From NCBI RefSeq assembly GCF_001577835.2, contig NC_029516.1, positions 76,426,801 to 76,490,800 on the forward strand: a DNA stretch of 64,000 nt, given 5' to 3'. The translations under genes and the position numbers were made by a program. The notes under the pieces were generated by a model. The model was not told where the DNA came from. It was given only the letters and a program-made list of their open reading frames with translations, and searched no databases. Below are positions 1-11,265 of this stretch, piece by piece; position 1 is the stretch's first letter; each line of letters starts with the position of its first letter. The stretch comes from Coturnix japonica (taxonomy: Eukaryota > Chordata > Aves > Galliformes > Phasianidae).

Positions 1-1005
1 TCTCTTTTGCAAGTGTGTATGAAGACTAGGCAGCGTTTCAAAAGGCCTCAACTGCATTGAAAAATGTCATATATACACCAGTAAGAAAAACAATAAATGG
101 AAAGCAAGACAATATTCAGGAAGTAAGAAGTGATTCTCCGATACATCTAGTCCAGTCATTGCTCTTATGGAGGCAGAGAGAAAGACAGAGTTCTACACGT
201 TACCTGGCTCAGCAAGAGGCTGCTGCTTGTGACTTAAGGTTACACTGCCTCCTGCTTCAAAGCAGGAATTCAACTGGATGTTCTGCTCACTTTACTAGTA
301 AAGAACGTAATACAGCAAGTCTATATTGCAGAACAATCAAACGTCCAGACCTACCATAAGAAATGGGTCACACTGTCAGCACTCTTGCAAGTCAAAAGAA
401 TTTCCCTCACTAGCCTTCTCTGTAAGGGAGCCTGTTTGACCAGTCCTACAGTTCTGAAAGCAACAAAACTGGCAAAAACTTCAAGCTGCATTGAAGCAGT
501 CAAGAGTGACAAAACACATTTCCAAGATTTGGCTTTTAAAAACATTTAGCATACAAATCTGCTTGAAATTCCCTAAATATTTATTTCTACACATGACTGA
601 GATGTTCTTAAATAGCATTAGCATAAATGATCATGTATAATCTTTTAACCTATTAAAATGAGTTATTCTATTATTATTATTCTACGAAGTCATGCTCTTT
701 TTCACCTATTCTTAAGAGTTTCAGCTCTTAGATACAAAATAACAACCAAAATTCAACAAAAAAGTTACTTCCATAGTGTAGTGAGAACAATTTGGATAAG
801 CAAACTGAATATTACCTACAGGTCCAGGAATCAAAAAACAACAAACTACAGAAAAACTGCACATAAACACACTTGCCTTCAAACTCTTCAGTTAAAAGTT
901 AACTTCAGTACCCGAGATTACTATGGAAACCTGTCAAACTATGTCTGAGAAGCAGCTCTGCTTTTTAATGATACAGCCTGGTGATACAGCACAGATTTCC
1001 CTTAC

Positions 1006-3648
1006 CGTAGCTCTAATACTTGCAGACACATTTCAGATCTACACACTTGACGTTCCCAGGAAAGGTGGGTCAGGTGCTGATCAAATAGGTACAAGGCAGC
1101 ACTTGGTACTTAAAAAAGTAAAGTTAAAACAAACAAACCAAAAAAATCCCACAGAACTCTCCTATGCACTTTACACTGCAGAGAACTTCTCTTTACCTCT
1201 CTTAGAGGGTAGTCCCAATGCTGAGAGCCTGGGAGCCTTGCCAAAGGGGACTGAACTTGAACATCATCTGACTTGTTTGGTTTCTTCTTTGGAATACGAA
1301 ACTGAAAATAGAGGACGTTACACACATGATAAAACTAAATTACCCACTGGTGCTAGGAGCTCACATACTGCCAGATGCAAAGTTTTTATAATCATCAGGT
1401 AAAACAAAGTTGCAAGCAAAGCACTGACCTGTTACTTAGAAGCATTCTCATTCATGTTTCACCATAAATTGATGTCATTCTATCAGGAGCTGGTTTTAAC
1501 AGATGAACACCAAGAAAAAAAACTAATCTTATTCATTTCACAACAACCTCAAATATGTGTCCAAGAGGTGAGAACAAAACCAACCTACTATTACTCCATA
1601 TTCTTGGCTCTCTCTAACTTTCTAAAACTCTAATTTAATCTTCAAAAACAAAACAGCTGAATTATACTGTTTGCTCTCCAAAAATAAATAAAGAACATTT
1701 ATCATAGTACTAGTGTTTAAATATGATTATTTAGCAATAGCATACTCTAATGTCCACAAAATAGTATTACCTGTTGTCATTACCAACCTTATCAAAAAAA
1801 TAAAGAATCATACAGTTGTTTGAGTTGGAAAGGACCTTTAAAGGTCATCTATCCAACAGCCCTGCAATGAGTAGGGACATCTACAGCTAGATCAGGTTGC
1901 TTAGAGCCCCTCCGTCCTGACCTTGAATATCTCCAGGGATGGGGCATTCACTGCTTCTCTGGGCTGTTAGTAATTCTTAGCAATCTGCCAGTACAAGAAA
2001 TAACCTTAAGAGTGGAAACCTAGACATTTCTTCAGGCATCTTGATGTGCAAAATCATAAGCTGCAAATGGGACTAGATTCAAACACAGTAGGTACGGAAC
2101 ACAGTACTGGTATCTTTCAGTTAATTAATTGCATAAGCCCAAGAAAAAAGGTAAAAGTTATTCCACATGACAGCTACTGTAAAGCACATTGTGAGCTTTA
2201 TTTGCAAACTGCCTGATATCCTGCTTTGCAAGATGAAATCACAAGTCAGTATTCTAGAAAAGTGTGAGGTCAATAACTTAATTAACATAGAAGCTCCATT
2301 CATTAGCTCTGTATGCAGTCCTTCAGATCATAACTGAAGCATATTGCACCGCCAATTAGATAATCCTTCCATTTTTAAACTTAAATCACTATTACTCTTA
2401 TTTTTCTCTATGTCTAGGTCTTTCTCTAGGTCTGAATTTCTGTACAGTACCTCAAGCTCCTTTCGATGTTTAAATACAAATACAATACCAGATGCCTCGA
2501 GTCATAAAGGTCAAATGTTACATACAGGCAATGCTTTTACTAAAAGTATCTCTTTTTTTTTAATTATTATCATTTAAAATGCCTGCAAGAAGAGGTATGT
2601 TGTTGTCTGGATAAATGACTTAAATTTTAATCAATCAGGATGCTTTCTTCAAACCCATACATTAATGGTGCGCTACCGATTTCTCTTTTTAAAACACTCA
2701 GAAATCACCAGGTAAGATGCAGACTATAAAACTCCTGACAGCACAGAGTTGTGTAAAATTTAAATAAGTGTCATAGAGCTTCAGACAACTTCTGTAATAA
2801 CATAACACTGAGAACAGATAAGGTCAGACTCAGAGAACAGAAATAGACAATCAGACAGAGGGAGAAAAAGCATAAGATACATTTCATCAGCAAGATTTCC
2901 ACCTCAGTGCACCATATCCTCAATACGTTTGTACTCATTAAAATGTTGGTTAGCAATAGCTGCAATTAACATACAGGACAAACATGAAGTGCAGTGTATA
3001 CAAGCTGCATCAGCTTTCCCTTCACAGAAAGCAGATGAATCAACCCATATATGCACTTTGTAGATTCCTCATCTGAATTAGTAGAATTTGAAATCTATCT
3101 GGAAGTTCACACTTGTAGAAGCAAAAGTCAAAGAATACAAACGAACAATGTGCTGGAAACATTCCTAAAATACCAGACAGACCTTACCTGGATCACATGC
3201 CTACAGTCTGTTTTCACTTGTGCCTCCATTGCTCCAAACTACAGCTAATATGGATATTTTAAGAAAAAAAAGCACTACTATATGGATTCTTACACACATC
3301 TCAGTAGACAACCACAGATTAATCAGCTACGCAGCTCATTTCCTTGAATATTAATATTTAAATGTTACTGAGGGCTTAATATGGCCTTGAAAAGTACTCA
3401 GTTTATGTTAAATGTTAACCTATATTGTAATAACACGTTCAGCAGTAGATATTGCTATTGATTGCTGCTAGCATAAGGTAGTTCTCAAGAAAGCTGTTCC
3501 AACAAAGGGAAAGCAGGACTCTTAGAGAATGACTGGTTACATAAGTACAGCCAGAACACCTCAGCATCCCCACAGCCTGAAAGCTACTTGTTGTAAATTG
3601 TAAAAGACTTACACCGACATGACTTGAAAGTGACGATCTTCTTTCCAT
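1006..3648 (-). CDS. SENP7: SENP7, SUMO-specific protease 7, N-terminal coding exons (partial)
   Basis: SENP7 is a nuclear cysteine protease that trims poly-SUMO2/3 chains; only the non-catalytic N-terminus is here and the protease domain lies left of the window. Three minus-strand exons fit. Exon A (coding 3613-3648) starts MERRSS; its acceptor is at 3660 and its donor GTAAGT follows 3613. Exon B (1197-1301, 35 codons, phase 0 at both ends) contains DDVQVQSPL, matching the human motif EDVHVQSPL. Exon C (1006-1076) contains SWERQ, like human QWERS, and is open in the required frame. Exon B is the firm anchor; exons A and C are inferred from splice signals and frame. The N-terminus would be shorter than in human, so a further small exon between A and B is possible. 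I found no convincing next exon between 1 and 1005. Transcription probably starts in the CpG island near 4.6-5.0 kb. Confidence 0.66.
1804..1968 (-). mobile_element. CR1 LINE fragment (3' end)
   Basis: Antisense copy of the CR1 3' end: the typical GTTGGAAAGGACCTTTAAAG block, then text matching the usual cluster of CR1 3' sequence, ending near CTTCTCTGGGC. It lies in SENP7 intron sequence and is diverged. Confidence 0.8.
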
Positions 3649-3671
3649 GACTCTCTCCTCTAGAAAAGAAA

Positions 3672-3990
3672 GGCACAACTGTATGGTGACAATAATGAAA
3701 AGATGGTAGTTGTAAATACCCAAAAGGTTATTTACAAGAAAAACTCACCCACATGGAAACCTTTGGTCTGCTGGGAACTGCTGAGGCAATCTTCACCAAG
3801 GAGCAATCTCCAAGAGACGCTGCCTTAGTGGTGGTCAGCCCTTAAATGAGGTCTAGAGGAGGTGGAGCCAAGCTCCACCCCTTCCGGGAGCACAGCTCAA
3901 TTACTCTCACCTGTGCTCCAACAGCTGACCCAACACTTGCCTCAGCTGATTAATCAGAGGTTCAGGCTGTGATTACCAATTTCCCATACA
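3672..3990 (-). repeat. LTR-like interspersed repeat, copy 1
   Basis: About 320 bp, clearly the same element as 43055-43372 in opposite orientation. Read on the minus strand it starts TGTATGGGAAATTGG, holds a CTCATTTAAGGGC block that could be a TATA region, and ends in a T-rich stretch after an ATAAA-like motif. Size and layout suggest a solo LTR, but I cannot assign a family and saw no internal retroviral part. It is a fossil repeat in SENP7 intron sequence, ending about 12 bp before the acceptor of the proposed first coding exon. Confidence 0.6.
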
Positions 3991-4175
3991 CATAACTATA
4001 TACACATACAGGCAAAACAAGCTTAGTAATTTGTATTTCATTTATTCAGAAGCAATTAGAATTGCAGGCAGCAAGCTAAAGCAAAAACACCCCTTTTCAG
4101 GCAGCTAGCACAACTCAAGCTCATGGATAGCCACAATGCACGAGACATGGGCTTCAGCAGGGCTCTGTATTATCA

Positions 4176-4192
4176 GTGTGTGTGTGTGTGTG
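4176..4192. repeat. Short (GT)n microsatellite
   Basis: An uninterrupted GT run of about 17 bp in SENP7 5' intron sequence. The rest of 3991-4560 shows nothing else I can name. Confidence 0.8.
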
Positions 4193-4559
4193 GACTCGCT
4201 AACAAGTTTTCACCATAACTTGTCTTGAAGGAAAGTATTTACCCTGAAGTGTATGTATAGTTATGCTGCCTGCTTGCCTGAGCGTAAGTTAGTCTTCGAT
4301 TATAAAGAGTCACAGAAATACATCTGTAACACTATAACAATTGCAGTAGTAAGGTAATATAATTTGATTCAGTATAATTCAATCTGTTAACTGATAAACT
4401 TCTTTCTCATCAGAGGAACTGAGCTTCAGAACCTCAAGCATTCCAAGCCACTTGTTCTGTTTACAAATACTCCGTACGGAGACACAGAGAGGTCATAAGA
4501 CCTCACACCTAACTCAAGTAGCTTAAATCACCCTTAAAGCATGGGCAGTTTTGTTTCGG

Positions 4560-5140
4560 TCAACAGCTTTTCAGCCTAAGTTGGATAAGAGCGATATGTG
4601 CAGCATACATAAGAGGGCCCGGCCATCGCCTAGCCCAACGCCATACCGACAGCTCCCGGCTGAAGAACGGCCCTTAACAAAGCGTAACAACGCTACCGCC
4701 CGGCGCCGACCGCTCCGCCCTTCTCCCTCGCGGTTTCGCGATCGTCGAACGGGGGAATGACGCAGACACCCACCCACCGGTGCTGGGGCTCACTACCGGA
4801 TTCCGTTATTTCCCTCCAGCCCCCCCCCCCCCCCACCAATTAAAGAGCTCCTTGTGCCCCGCCTGCAGGACAGCGCCAAGCACACGCTGCCTGCCCTCCC
4901 CAGCACCCACAGCCGTACCGTGGCCCTCGTTGTTGCTACCGGTGCTGCTGCCGTTCGCTAACGCCTGTTCCGCCCCCTGCGCAACACCGCCGATTACTTC
5001 CGGGTAGGGGCCCGCCCGAGCCGGGAGAACCGGCCCCGCCTGCCCGGCTATGGCTGCCCATAACGCCAGCCCCAGGACCGCCCACAGCAGCGCCCCGCCC
5101 TCGGCAGATGTGACAGAGCCGGGCTTAACTTTCTCTTTTA
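4560..5140. promoter_or_regulatory. CpG island, probable bidirectional promoter of SENP7 and the FAM172B-like gene
   Basis: Base composition shifts from AT-rich flanks to GC- and CpG-rich sequence (for example GCCCGGCGCCGACCGC near 4700), with a C-homopolymer at 4821-4834. SENP7 leaves to the left and the FAM172B-like gene to the right, and both first coding exons begin with an acceptor, so untranslated first exons should lie here. I could not fix either start site or first donor. Confidence 0.6.
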
Positions 5141-5465
5141 GCCCTATAGGGACCTAGAGGGGAAAGCAAGCGTGGTGTGGAGCATGTGGAGGCCAGAGTG
5201 CGTCTGTAAATACAGCGGGGATGAAGGAAACTAGTGCTAAAGGAGGGGAAACCGGTCGCTGAGGGAACGCTACGGAAAACGCCAGTTGTCTGGTTGTTTT
5301 TCAGTAATTTCTAACCAAACGAAACGGAGTTTAAATTGCACCTCGCCGACCCCCAGTCTGTATTAATCCTGAAGGTGGATTAAGAGCTCAAATACACCTC
5401 AATTTGCACTGCCTCTCCCCCAAGTATCGCATATATATTGCCAGAACTCTCATAGCCCTATATCA

Positions 5466-6042
5466 TACCATATCACAGAACAGCCAGGGTTGAAAAGGAC
5501 CACAATGATCATGTAGTTCCATCCCCCTGCTATGTGCAGGGTCGCCAACCACCAGACCAGGCTGCCCAGAGCCACATCCAGCCTGGCCTTGAAGGCCTCC
5601 AAGGATGGGGCATCCACAGCCTCCTTGGGCAACCTGTTCCAGTGCATCAACACCCTCTGAGTGAAAAACTTCCCCATAATATCCAACATAAACCTCTCCT
5701 GTCTCAGTTTAAAACCATTCCCCCTTGTCTTATCACTGTCCGCCCTTGTAAACAGCTATATCCCCCTTCTGTTCATACACTCCAAGTACTGGAACACCAG
5801 CTCTCCCTGGAGCCTTCTGTTTCCCACACAAAACAAGTTCAGTTCCCTCAACATTTCCTCATAGTAGAGGTGCTCCAGCCCTCTTATCATCTTAATAGCC
5901 CTCCTCTGGACCTGCTCCAAGAGCTCCGTGTTTTTCCTGTGCTGGGGGCCCCAGGCATGGACACAGTACTCCAGGTGGGGCCTCACAAGAGCTGAGTAGA
6001 GGGGGACAATCACCTCCCTCTCCCTGCTGGCCACCCCTTTTT
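5466..6042 (-). mobile_element. CR1 LINE, 5'-truncated copy in intron of the FAM172B-like gene
   Basis: Antisense CR1 holding the C-terminal end of ORF2 and the 3' UTR. The minus strand reads [19 protein letters not shown] and [18 protein letters not shown], the conserved end of avian CR1 reverse-transcriptase proteins. The 3' end (low coordinate) carries the usual GGTTGAAAAGGACC motif. It is interrupted by several stops and is not functional. Confidence 0.92.
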
Positions 6043-6554
6043 GTTGAAACCTAAAAACTTCTGCAGCTGAGTAGGCTGGCTCCAGCTCAGCATGCAGCAG
6101 GGTAACAAACTCAGCTGATGCAATGATTTCCAGCTGGTGGCCTTGAAAATCCTTTTATATAAAGACAAAGATCTTCTTTCTAAAGCAGCTTTAGAACTGT
6201 AAGTTTGGTGTGTGGTTTTCTGAAGTAAAAACAACTCTTTTCTCTGTTTGTTAGCATAATACCTTTATATCAAGTAGTAGGAGTCTATGCAAAGCTGGTT
6301 TAACAATTGTTTAGTTATGTGCAAAACAGTCTTAGCTTTAACTTCTGTTTAGGTGTAAAATACAAATGTAGGATGTTAGCTTGGAACTATCTGAAGTGTT
6401 TGAAATTACCTTAGCTGTTAGCAAATGATATATTTCAGAGAAATACCCAGGACTAATATATGTAAAATAATGAAACCTTAACTTACGTGGAACTTATTTT
6501 CTTCACACAGAGAAATTGCCTACAGTCGCTGAGTCAGAAAGATTTTCTTCTGTG

Positions 6555-7940
6555 ATGATGGCAGACTTTACAGAAGTACATACGGTAGGTAATGTCTGGT
6601 CTTACTAGAATAAGCTCTATTGAATGGCAGCTCTCATACAGGGTATTATTTATGTGATTTATACTTCAGTGATGTTTATAATGTGTTAAGTTCTGTGCAA
6701 ATACTAACTAAGCTTGCAAATGGAATCTGGCTTTTCAAGCAGCTGGTTTACTACAGCCCACCAAAAGCAATGAATGCTTTGTGTGTAACCACTTGTAAAT
6801 ATTGACTGCAATACAGCATGCTTTTTGTAACTGTTGTATGGTGGTCTATAATTACACTGACATAGTTTTCTTAATTTGCAGTGGTTACAAACAGGATGTG
6901 AACTAAGCTTGAGGAAACTAGTAGAGGGTTCAGATTATGAAGAGGAACTGAAGTACAATTTTAATGTAAGAGGGGAACTGAGACATCTGGATACAAATGA
7001 TCCCTTTGTTTTCAATTACTACAAAAACACCCACGAGAAGAATCACGAACGCTATCAAGTTTTGGGACGTATGATTACCCAGTATGTTTATGAGCTCCTG
7101 GAAAGAGTCTGCACACTGCAGAAAGTTTACATTCCTTCTGATGCTACAGAGGATGAACCAAGAAGTTTCTTTTTTATGAGTGAGAAAGCACTAACAAGTT
7201 CTTCTAGCATCATTGTCCTTCTTCAGGACCGTGGAGTTTTTCATGCTGGCCAGTGGGGGCAAAAGACAATCATCAGGGAGGGCCTATACCATGGAACACA
7301 AATACCGTTCATCAAAATGGCCCTTCAAAGCCATGGGGGAGTGATTGTACTGAATCCCAATGACAATCTCATTGATTTGAAGACTGAAAGGGAGAATCTA
7401 AGCTTTTCTACCAGAGAAGAATCACCGATTTCTAAGCATTCCTGCCAGTGGATCCCCAGGAGGTGCAGCAGTAACCCTGAAGAACATACCATGTACGTAT
7501 GGGATCATTTCATTTCTAAAAGTGCAGCCAAGAACGTGGCTTTCATTGCCCATGGCTACGGTGGTTTGGTGTTTATTGATCTGCTCATGCAGAGAAAATG
7601 GGAAGTGATGAATAAAGTTTTCTCTGTGGCATTCATCGATTCCATGCACAATATACAGCATCAGACTAGAAATGATCCACAAATACAATGGTGGATACAG
7701 AAACACTGCCGTGAATGGGTATCAAACAGTAAGCCTCTAGGTACAGCTGTGGGCTCCCTTGTCAAAGTGAACTGTCCAGCTGTCTCTGCTGGAACTGAAA
7801 ACTATAGCTTAGCACCTTCCTACTGCTTGCGTTCCATCTTTAAGTACCTGAACAGCACACTGAAAGCCAAGAACGCAGCAGACCTTACGCGTTCACCTAT
7901 TGCAACTCGAAGCAGCAAAAACAAGGAAGCTGGTAAATGA
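6555..7940 (+). CDS. FAM172B: FAM172B/ARB2B-like protein (ARB2 family)
   Basis: Two coding exons: 6555-6584 (MMADFTEVHT; TGA in frame just upstream at 6531) and 6882-7940, in phase 0, giving 362 residues. The large exon covers the whole ARB2 domain, alpha/beta-hydrolase-like, found in FAM172A (a nuclear protein linked to Argonaute and chromatin) and fission yeast Arb2. Landmarks include DPFVFNYY, YVYELLERVC, GTQIPFIK, GVIVLNPNDN, EEHTMYVWDHFI and PAVSAGTE. The nucleophile-elbow segment reads AHGYGG where FAM172A has AHSYGG as I recall it, so the candidate catalytic Ser is Gly. The N-terminal leader of FAM172A is absent. FAM172A is interrupted by many introns, whereas here the domain is one exon, suggesting retrocopy origin. 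The position beside SENP7 fits the human pseudogene FAM172BP. The reading frame looks maintained; biochemical activity is unknown. Confidence 0.85.
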
Positions 7941-8150
7941 AGGTATACTGACTTGGGTTTGAGAGTAATCTCTTCTTTTCATAAACATCCCTGCAGCTAA
8001 GATCCTTCACAATGGAGAGACTTACAGTTTTAAGTTTAAAGACTCTTTTGAGAAACACAAAAATACGAGTGAACCATGAGGAATAAAATGCCTTCTTCAA
8101 AGCTTTAGGACGTATCCCTTCAGCCAGCTGTGAAATGTAAAGCTATGCAA

Positions 8151-8156
8151 AATAAA
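8151..8156 (+). terminator. Poly(A) signal, FAM172B-like gene
   Basis: AATAAA about 210 bp after the stop codon, with another AATAAA at 8083-8088. Either could end the short 3'UTR. Confidence 0.55.
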
Positions 8157-8189
8157 GATGTTAATGTATATCAACACTTGTCTGTATAT

Positions 8190-8245
8190 ATATCTATATA
8201 TATACATATATATGTACATATAAATATATATATATTTAATTAGAC
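8190..8245. repeat. AT-rich (TA)n/(TATACA)n microsatellite
   Basis: Imperfect TATATA repeats between the FAM172B-like 3' end and TXNL4B. The rest of 8250-9090 is AT-rich intergenic sequence in which I see no gene. Confidence 0.85.
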
Positions 8246-9092
8246 TTCCTGCATTGATAGCTTTGGAATTAGACTAAATGATCAACAAAGCTCTAAATTC
8301 TTAAGTGCATAAAAGGACAATTCTGGAATACACGAAGTATGCAAATTTGCAATTTTAAATCCAACAAAATCAGTGAAGCTACACAGAGTGAACCACTGGG
8401 GTTATATGCTAGAAACCTACAGTTATCAGACTGATATAAGAGAATGGTGTAGCTGTTTCCTCTCAGCTGCTTTATTTTTTGATAGAAATGGGGAACAGTT
8501 TAAGTGTCCATGCTAAAGGTTGGCAATTTATTCAAGGAATTCAAAATAGTTTTAAAAACATATGTAAGAAAAACAGCTGTTCTGAATTTCCAGTTTTATT
8601 GTGTGGGACTTAAAAGTGGCCCATGTCTGCGAAACAGCTTTGAAAGGTGCCAGTATTTTGGCCTATATCTTCAGACCCCACCTTATTAAGAAAAAAATAA
8701 TTGCTGAACAGTAACTCTGGATACAGAAATCAGTGTAAATTCCTTTTATATTATTATTTCCACCTAGTTCTGATTTTAGTAATACACTGACTAAAAAAAC
8801 TTTCATACCATTATTCAGCAATGGGTAGTAATGTGAAATTCCATTGGAAAGGCACGGGAAAGTTAGTATTCTCAGTAACAAATGCAGCTTTTTAAATACA
8901 GCTTGGCTGATATTTGAATGAAAGTAGCATTGACTGGACATTTAATAGAGTACCCAACTGTTTAGTTCACTTATGAAAACTGTGCTGATGCCATCATTGT
9001 GCATACAAGCAGCATGTCTGTTGTACAGCTGCTGGTCAGCATGCAACTCAAAGAACAGTCACTTACATAAATTCTAGATGTTAACAAGTAGC

Positions 9093-9098
9093 TTTATT
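9093..9098 (-). terminator. Poly(A) signal, TXNL4B
   Basis: AATAAA on the minus strand, about 190 bp beyond the TXNL4B stop codon. Confidence 0.55.
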
Positions 9099-9288
9099 TG
9101 TCGGAGAAGTACTAAGTGACAGAATGTCTGTCTTCAGAAGGAGACCAATATGATCCTTCACCATAAATGCTCAAAGTATCCCATGGCATCACCAGTGGAT
9201 AAAAATGCTCAGGAAAAAACCACAACAAAAAACAAACCATATCAAGAATATCTGCCATTCCTGTAGTTCTTTAACTCAGGTCAGCCTG

Positions 9289-10355
9289 CTAAATTCCTTG
9301 GTAAAGAAGGTCATATTTAGGAATGTTATTGGGATCAATAGGACTTCTCACAATAAGCTTTCCACGCATGGCACCACGGTAAATCACTTCAATCAGATCT
9401 ATGAAGTCTTGCTTTGTTTTGAAGCTTCCTACAAATTTGGTATGATCTGGAGACCTAAAGATAAGCATAAAAGTAGTATTGTAACATTGAAACATTTAAA
9501 ATAAAGACAAGAAAAGTATAATGAAATTAAGGATTTTGACTTGATTCTGAAAGAATCACATCAATAATGGCATAACCAAGTCAGGACTATACTATGAGCT
9601 GATATCCAAAGTCCAAAAAGGTGTAGTGCTGTGTCTAAGGATTTAATTGTACTCTGTTTGCAGAGTCTGGTGTATTTCACAGCTGGTACCTATTTACGAC
9701 GTCAGTATCTTTCAAACTATTTTTTAATGTTACGTACTGCTGCCTTCTCACACAGTTAGCAATGCAGATTCTGTCAACAGCAACACAGTTTTCAAGCATT
9801 ACCTGCTGTAGACAAGGTAACATAAAGGCTGTTAAATTACTATAAATGTAACAGACAATGTCAGGCAGGATGACGTACCCGTAATCAACCTTCATGTGCT
9901 GTCCATTGAAGAAAAACACTGTAGATGGAATATAGCTGATGTCAAAATATTGGGTGTACACAGGAACCTTGTTCACATCCACCAGGTAGATGACTGCCAT
10001 CTTACTTAGGTCATGAGCTGTCTTGGCAAGCTGGCAAGAATGAGGCAGACAAGGAGAAAACGGAATGAGGCAGAAGTGGAGAAAAAGGCAGCAAGCTTTA
10101 TGAAGCCCATCTCTATTACATTCTCCCAGTTTAAGCAGGGTTGGAATGTCCCATTTACCTGCAGCACTTTGTACACACACAGCACACTTTGTACACACAC
10201 AGAGCGGCCTATGCACTTAAGTGTCAAACTGTTGAGGGTATGATTTTGTGTTACATTTAAGTGTTGGCTGCAAATGCTACCACCATTTCTATCAGGCACC
10301 CAAACACAACCCATGGCATTCCCCTGTGTAAAACAGGTATATTTACTTATATCGG

Positions 10356-10388
<33 letters not shown>

Positions 10389-10527
10389 CTCTTACAATAT
10401 CATCGAGCTGCAGACAGACAGCATCGTTATCTCTTCCGAACCGGAGGACCAAAACCTTCTCCGCCACGCTTTTTATGGCCTGATCCACCTCCTTCTTACA
10501 GCTCAGCTTGGGCAGCAGGAAACTCAT
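9289..10527 (-). CDS. TXNL4B: TXNL4B, thioredoxin-like protein 4B (Dim2)
   Basis: Three minus-strand exons, 10396-10527 (44 codons), 9879-10030 and 9289-9454, join in frame to exactly 149 residues, the human length. The protein begins [18 protein letters not shown] and contains [36 protein letters not shown] and [13 protein letters not shown], nearly identical to human TXNL4B. The family is a DIM1-type thioredoxin fold without the CxxC redox pair, and acts in pre-mRNA splicing with PRPF6. Donors are GTAAGA and GTACGT and acceptors end in CCAG and TTAG. It has introns, so it is not a retrocopy. Intron 1 holds a 27-base A run (10360-10386) and a near-tandem CACTTTGTACACACACAG duplication (10165-10202). 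The start is the first ATG of the conserved N-terminus. Confidence 0.95.
10360..10386. repeat. (A)27 homopolymer in TXNL4B intron 1
   Basis: Uninterrupted A run, read as a T tract on the coding strand, just inside the 5' splice site of intron 1. It has no adjacent retroposed gene body that I can see. Confidence 0.9.
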
Positions 10528-11060
10528 GCTGACAGAGCGCAGCCTCCACCGACCCCCTCCCCTGACGATCAAAAGAAAGGATGACAAAATGAAATCAGCG
10601 AGCCAGCCCGCCCGCGGCGGGAGCCCAGAAGTGCAAAGAGAGACAGCCGCGGGGATCAGAGCGTTATTGAGGGGAGATGATTGCCGGAACGTCTGGTTAG
10701 AGCCCTCACAACACCGAGATTCCCCAGCGGAACCCGGGCAAGAAAGCGCAGCGGACCGACTCCTCCCCGCGCACGCTCTGAGCGGCCTTCCTGCCTTCAG
10801 GGCGCGCAGGAGATGGCGGCGAGGTTCGGCGGGGTGTGATAAATGTTAGCCGCGCTCTCCTGCGCAGTTCAGAGGAGAAATCGGGTGGAGATCGTGGGGG
10901 CTGAGCCGCGGTGTGGGCAGGTGCGGGCTGCTGAGGGGCGGGCGAGAAGGAAACCTTCCTGTGGTGGGCCATACACCGGGGGGTGCGGAGCTGGGAGCGG
11001 TGAATTAGGCCCGCCTCGCTTAGGTGGGGGCTGCTGTGATTTTCATTTGGGCTTGGGAGC
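10420..11060. promoter_or_regulatory. CpG island, bidirectional promoter TXNL4B / TRMT10C
   Basis: GC-rich block with many CpGs (e.g. GCGGACCGACTCCTCCCCGC near 10750) between the divergent TXNL4B start codon (10527) and the TRMT10C 5' region. An ATGGCGGCG context lies at 10812, but no long frame follows it, so TRMT10C probably has a non-coding first exon here. Confidence 0.65.
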
Positions 11061-11265
11061 ATGTGGTGCAGAGTGCTTGCCCTGCTAAGAGAGCCAGGAA
11101 CAAGGGTCTCAAGGGGTATAAGCATTCCTTAGCAGTACTGTTGGCTTTGCAAAACTATAGCAGTGGCAGTTCCAGTAGCTCAGTGTCCTATTATATAGAA
11201 ACATACAGAAGAATTAAAATGTAAGTACTAAAATAAAAAAAATAATTAGATAGTTATCTGGATGT

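Noticed and set aside
180-250. Possible further SENP7 exon on the minus strand with a GTAACG donor
   Set aside because: In the phase required by the preceding exon it runs into a stop codon, and it does not resemble the human protein.
923-1402. 159-codon plus-strand frame
   Set aside because: It overlaps the SENP7 VQSPL exon on the opposite strand and has no family resemblance.
10006-10587. Long minus-strand frame across TXNL4B intron 1
   Set aside because: It is exon 1 read through the donor into the intron, including the T homopolymer.
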